NCBI RefSeq assembly: GCF_014201335.1
Contig: NZ_JACHEB010000001.1
Span: forward strand, 310,001 to 374,000
Source of the DNA: Tunturiibacter gelidiferens
GTDB taxonomy: Bacteria > Acidobacteriota > Terriglobia > Terriglobales > Acidobacteriaceae
Direction: 5' to 3'
DNA length: 64,000 nt
Below, piece after piece: positions 61,769-64,000 of this stretch. The notes under the pieces are model-generated. The model was not told the DNA's origin, searched no databases, and worked only from the letters and a program-made list of their open reading frames with translations. The translations under genes were made by a program, and so were the position numbers. Within the stretch, counting starts at the first letter, position 1. Every line of letters begins with the position of its first letter.

Positions 61769-63859
61769 CTAGAATTGAGGCTGTTTTGCCATTCTCCATG
61801 ACCACATCAGAAATGACGTTGAGGTAAGGTCGATAGCTGGCTCTGTAGTGCTATAAGACTGCACATTATCCTGGAAGACAGCAGCCTGGGATCGGTTGAA
61901 CGTGCCACTATTCCCATTGAATTTCTTGAAAGTGTCGACTCCGTTGGCAGGGCAGAGAATCATGCCTCCTACGACGCCGCTGGTCGCGGAGCTGGCCGGC
62001 CCCTCGGTAGCCGCACCCCACAGAATCAGAGTTCCACCAGAGGTGCCATTCAGCGCTCCCACGAGATTGGCAACCTGGTGTTGAATACAGTTCGGGAACG
62101 TGCTGCCGTCACCAACGATGAAAGAGGATCCCCACGAGTTGGCGCCCATGATATTGGCCAGCCAGCGCTGTGAATACTGGTTGTAGCGGGGAGAGTTCGT
62201 AAGCAGATATGCCTCGCTTGCCATCACCGACAGGCCGGCGCCATGCGAGGTCGTGTCGCCTGCGCTCCATTGGTCGCCGAAGCCCCACGGATCGGAGTCA
62301 GCCTGAGCGATGGCGTCGTCCACCTGGCGGAGCAGTTGGCTGCGGATCGCCGACTTCGAGAGCGCCAGGCCGCCGGGATCACCAGCCAGCTCCATAGCCC
62401 GGTAAAGTTCAAAATGGGCGAGGCCGCTGACATCGTAGAGGTTGAGCGTATCGGTGAAGCCAGGTTTGTAGATGTTCACGACATAGTTTCTAGCGAACTG
62501 CGCGGCTTGTCTCAGATAGAAGCTTGCATCGACCTGCGGCAATCCTGGGGGAACGTCTTGTTCCTCCGTCGCGGAACGCAGTGCGAAGTACAGTTCCGTA
62601 GCGCCGAGTTCCATGTCATCTTCCCATACACTCTCCGGATATCCGTCAAACGGCGCGATTGTCAGCAGACACGTTGGACAAGAGCCGCCCCCGTCAGAAG
62701 GCGCGGGGTCGGGGTAGGTCGTGTCGGCACGCGCAAAAACATCTTCGGCCTCTTTGAGGCATCGATGGGCGAGCGCCGGATCTTGCTTGCGGTTGAGTTG
62801 GTAGCATAGGCTGAAGTCCGCCGCGAGGCGCCCGGCGAGGTTCGGGCTTATTTTGGATGCCGAGGGCGGCGCAACAAATACCGGTCGGTTGCAGATATAG
62901 AAAGTGGTGAGCGGATCGCATGGCTGCGGGTCACCAACCTGCTGAAAGATGTCTGCGGCCTGGGGAAGTGTCCAGATGTCGTACTCGGTGATCAGGCAGT
63001 AGGGAGTGTTGTAGGTCCCTCCACAATTGCCACTCGCTGACGATGGAGTACCTTCTCCGTAGTAGTTCCAATCCTGCGAATTGTCGACCTGGTAAGCGAG
63101 TCTTCCCGTCGAACCATCCCACATCTTCAAGAGCCAATCGACGCCGAACTTTGCTTCGGAGCTGAAATCTGAGGAGACAGGGCCACCATGGCTTTTCCCC
63201 GCATAAGAGACTGAGTTCGGCGGGGCCGGCGGATAGAGCGGTGCAGTTCTCCCCATCTGATCGGGAAAGTCGCGGACACCGATCTGCATGAGCGCCGCAG
63301 TGTAGGTGAGGGTTTGCACATATTTCTCGTAATCGCCAGCGTCCCACCAGCCACCCGACGCATCGATCTTCGACGGGCTTGCCGGACTCAAGGGGGGTGC
63401 CGGAGGCACATTATTGATGAAGTCATTGTCATCCAGCGGAGGAGTCAGATAAGTCCGGGCACTCTTGTCCTTCAGGTGCCCGGGGGCGGTGCGCAGTTCA
63501 TTGCGGATAAAGTCCGGCCCGTCGCGCTGCGTTTCATAGAAAAAAAGCGAGTTCACCAGCAGCCCGGGATAAAGGAGCTCCGGACGGTCGACCGCAAAAC
63601 GGGGCGAGCTCGCCGGTACCGGTCCGGAGACATTGATGGAATAACTGTGTCCGGATGGAACGTTGAAATCGAGCGCGTAGACCTGATAAGTGAGCTTCTT
63701 GCTATTCGACCAAGTGCCCGAGGGATCGGCCACCTTGCCGCGATACGCGACGTTGCCCGCGTCATCGACCACTTGGAACAAGGCGCCAGCCTCCGACGCG
63801 GTCGACATTAAATACGCACGAGCAGGAAGAGCCCCTGCTTCGTACCCGACCTGATTCAC
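61769..63859 (-). CDS. GH9 cellulase (endoglucanase), signal peptide in another frame
   Basis: 696 residues in this frame. N-terminal Ig-like CelD_N domain (NQVGYEAGALPARAYLMS ... LDFNVPSGHSYSINVSGP), then a GH9 barrel: DASGGWWDAGDYEKYVQ with the catalytic aspartates, and STTEPAIDLTSTSFLMW with the proton-donor Glu near the end. The usual NPxxxSYVxGxGxxxPxxPHHR is changed to SSFIVGDGSTFPNCIQHQ. Frame 2 continues upstream as VASAESAYVRVNQVGYE, while the ribosome site and signal peptide are in frame 1 (63891-63977). The GTG at 63859 is thus an artefact of the shift; the true gene probably runs to 63977 with a 1-nt slip near 63890. Confidence 0.87.
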   Translation of the reverse strand: MNQVGYEAGALPARAYLMSTASEAGALFQVVDDAGNVAYRGKVADPSGTWSNSKKLTYQVYALDFNVPSGHSYSINVSGPVPASSPRFAVDRPELLYPGLLVNSLFFYETQRDGPDFIRNELRTAPGHLKDKSARTYLTPPLDDNDFINNVPPAPPLSPASPSKIDASGGWWDAGDYEKYVQTLTYTAALMQIGVRDFPDQMGRTAPLYPPAPPNSVSYAGKSHGGPVSSDFSSEAKFGVDWLLKMWDGSTGRLAYQVDNSQDWNYYGEGTPSSASGNCGGTYNTPYCLITEYDIWTLPQAADIFQQVGDPQPCDPLTTFYICNRPVFVAPPSASKISPNLAGRLAADFSLCYQLNRKQDPALAHRCLKEAEDVFARADTTYPDPAPSDGGGSCPTCLLTIAPFDGYPESVWEDDMELGATELYFALRSATEEQDVPPGLPQVDASFYLRQAAQFARNYVVNIYKPGFTDTLNLYDVSGLAHFELYRAMELAGDPGGLALSKSAIRSQLLRQVDDAIAQADSDPWGFGDQWSAGDTTSHGAGLSVMASEAYLLTNSPRYNQYSQRWLANIMGANSWGSSFIVGDGSTFPNCIQHQVANLVGALNGTSGGTLILWGAATEGPASSATSGVVGGMILCPANGVDTFKKFNGNSGTFNRSQAAVFQDNVQSYSTTEPAIDLTSTSFLMWSWRMAKQPQF

Positions 63860-63890
63860 GCGTACATACGCCGACTCGGCACTCGCAACA

Positions 63891-63977
63891 CGCGCATATT
63901 AGCGAGAGCGCCAACCCTAAGAGACCGGCCTTTAGCCCTTGGAGACAAACGGATGAATGATGATTGAGCAGCGGCAT
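63891..63977 (-). other. Signal-peptide start of the GH9 gene, out of frame
   Basis: From ATG 63977, with AGGAGG at 63985-63990 and a 7-nt gap, the frame reads a 28-residue signal: QGLKAGLLGLALSLICA. The frame continuing into GH9 resumes with VASAESAYVRV after about 63890. Both parts are consistent with one exported protein split by a single-base frameshift. Confidence 0.7.
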
Positions 63978-64000
63978 TTGCGAACCTCCTCGCGCCGGCA

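Noticed and set aside
1..64000. CRISPR array, insertion sequences, prophage or integrase
   Set aside because: No regularly spaced repeats, transposase or integrase motifs were found in any reading of the window.

Overview
The window looks like chromosomal DNA of a soil acidobacterium (Acidobacteriota, probably class Terriglobia, near Granulicella, Edaphobacter or Terriglobus). This is inferred from the mix of S53 peptidases with Ig-like repeats, GloVer-repeat proteins, Reg_prop sensor kinases, a hemE-hemH-hemY cluster and a compact late-cobalamin operon. No rRNA gene is present, so the assignment is not proven. I found no transposase, integrase, CRISPR array or phage structural gene.

Layout. 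(1) 1-10.5 kb: a redox/sugar-oxidation region with a partial Tat-exported 2Fe-2S oxidoreductase subunit, a TetR regulator with two near-identical operator-like palindromes, NIPSNAP and cupin proteins, two aldo/keto reductases, a PQQ-type sugar dehydrogenase, a bicupin with a divergent AraC regulator, and a Tat-type SDR. (2) 10.8-29.4 kb: a putative stress island of PAS histidine kinase, iron-permease-like protein, divergent pyrophosphatase, DUF3147/DUF3309 membrane proteins, SDRs, SRPBCC protein, Zn-alcohol dehydrogenase, an uncharacterised PIG-L/methyltransferase/GT2/acyl-CoA-dehydrogenase operon, a DUF763-AlkB pair and two divergent GH13 enzymes. It is bracketed by ~115 bp imperfect direct repeats (11421 and 29091), and a decayed second copy of one island gene follows the right repeat. 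(3) 29.6-42.1 kb: three large secreted Ig-repeat proteins (two GloVer proteins and one sedolisin) facing a Reg_prop sensor kinase and its LuxR-type regulator. (4) 42.1-45.2 kb: a gene-poor scar with a truncated hrpB piece, an orphan membrane protein and tRNA-Ser(GCT). (5) 45.2-51.2 kb: housekeeping genes: APC permease, ppa, purS, hemE-hemH-hemY. (6) 51.3-61.8 kb: a cobalamin riboswitch controlling eleven tightly overlapping genes (cobU, cbiA, cobT, cobS, cobC, an unknown ParB-like gene, pduO, bluB, cbiP, cbiB, cobD). (7) 61.8-64 kb: a convergent GH9 cellulase whose signal peptide is separated from the enzyme by an apparent frameshift.

How the genes work together. The B12 operon covers lower-ligand synthesis (bluB, cobT, cobC), adenosylation (pduO), a,c- and peripheral amidation (cbiA, cbiP), aminopropanol attachment (cbiB, cobD) and nucleotide-loop assembly (cobU, cobS). 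Corrin-ring genes are not here. The heme genes just upstream share the tetrapyrrole theme. The most interesting items are the repeat-bracketed stress island, its four-gene PIG-L operon and DUF763-AlkB pair, and the uncharacterised ParB-like gene coupled inside the B12 operon.
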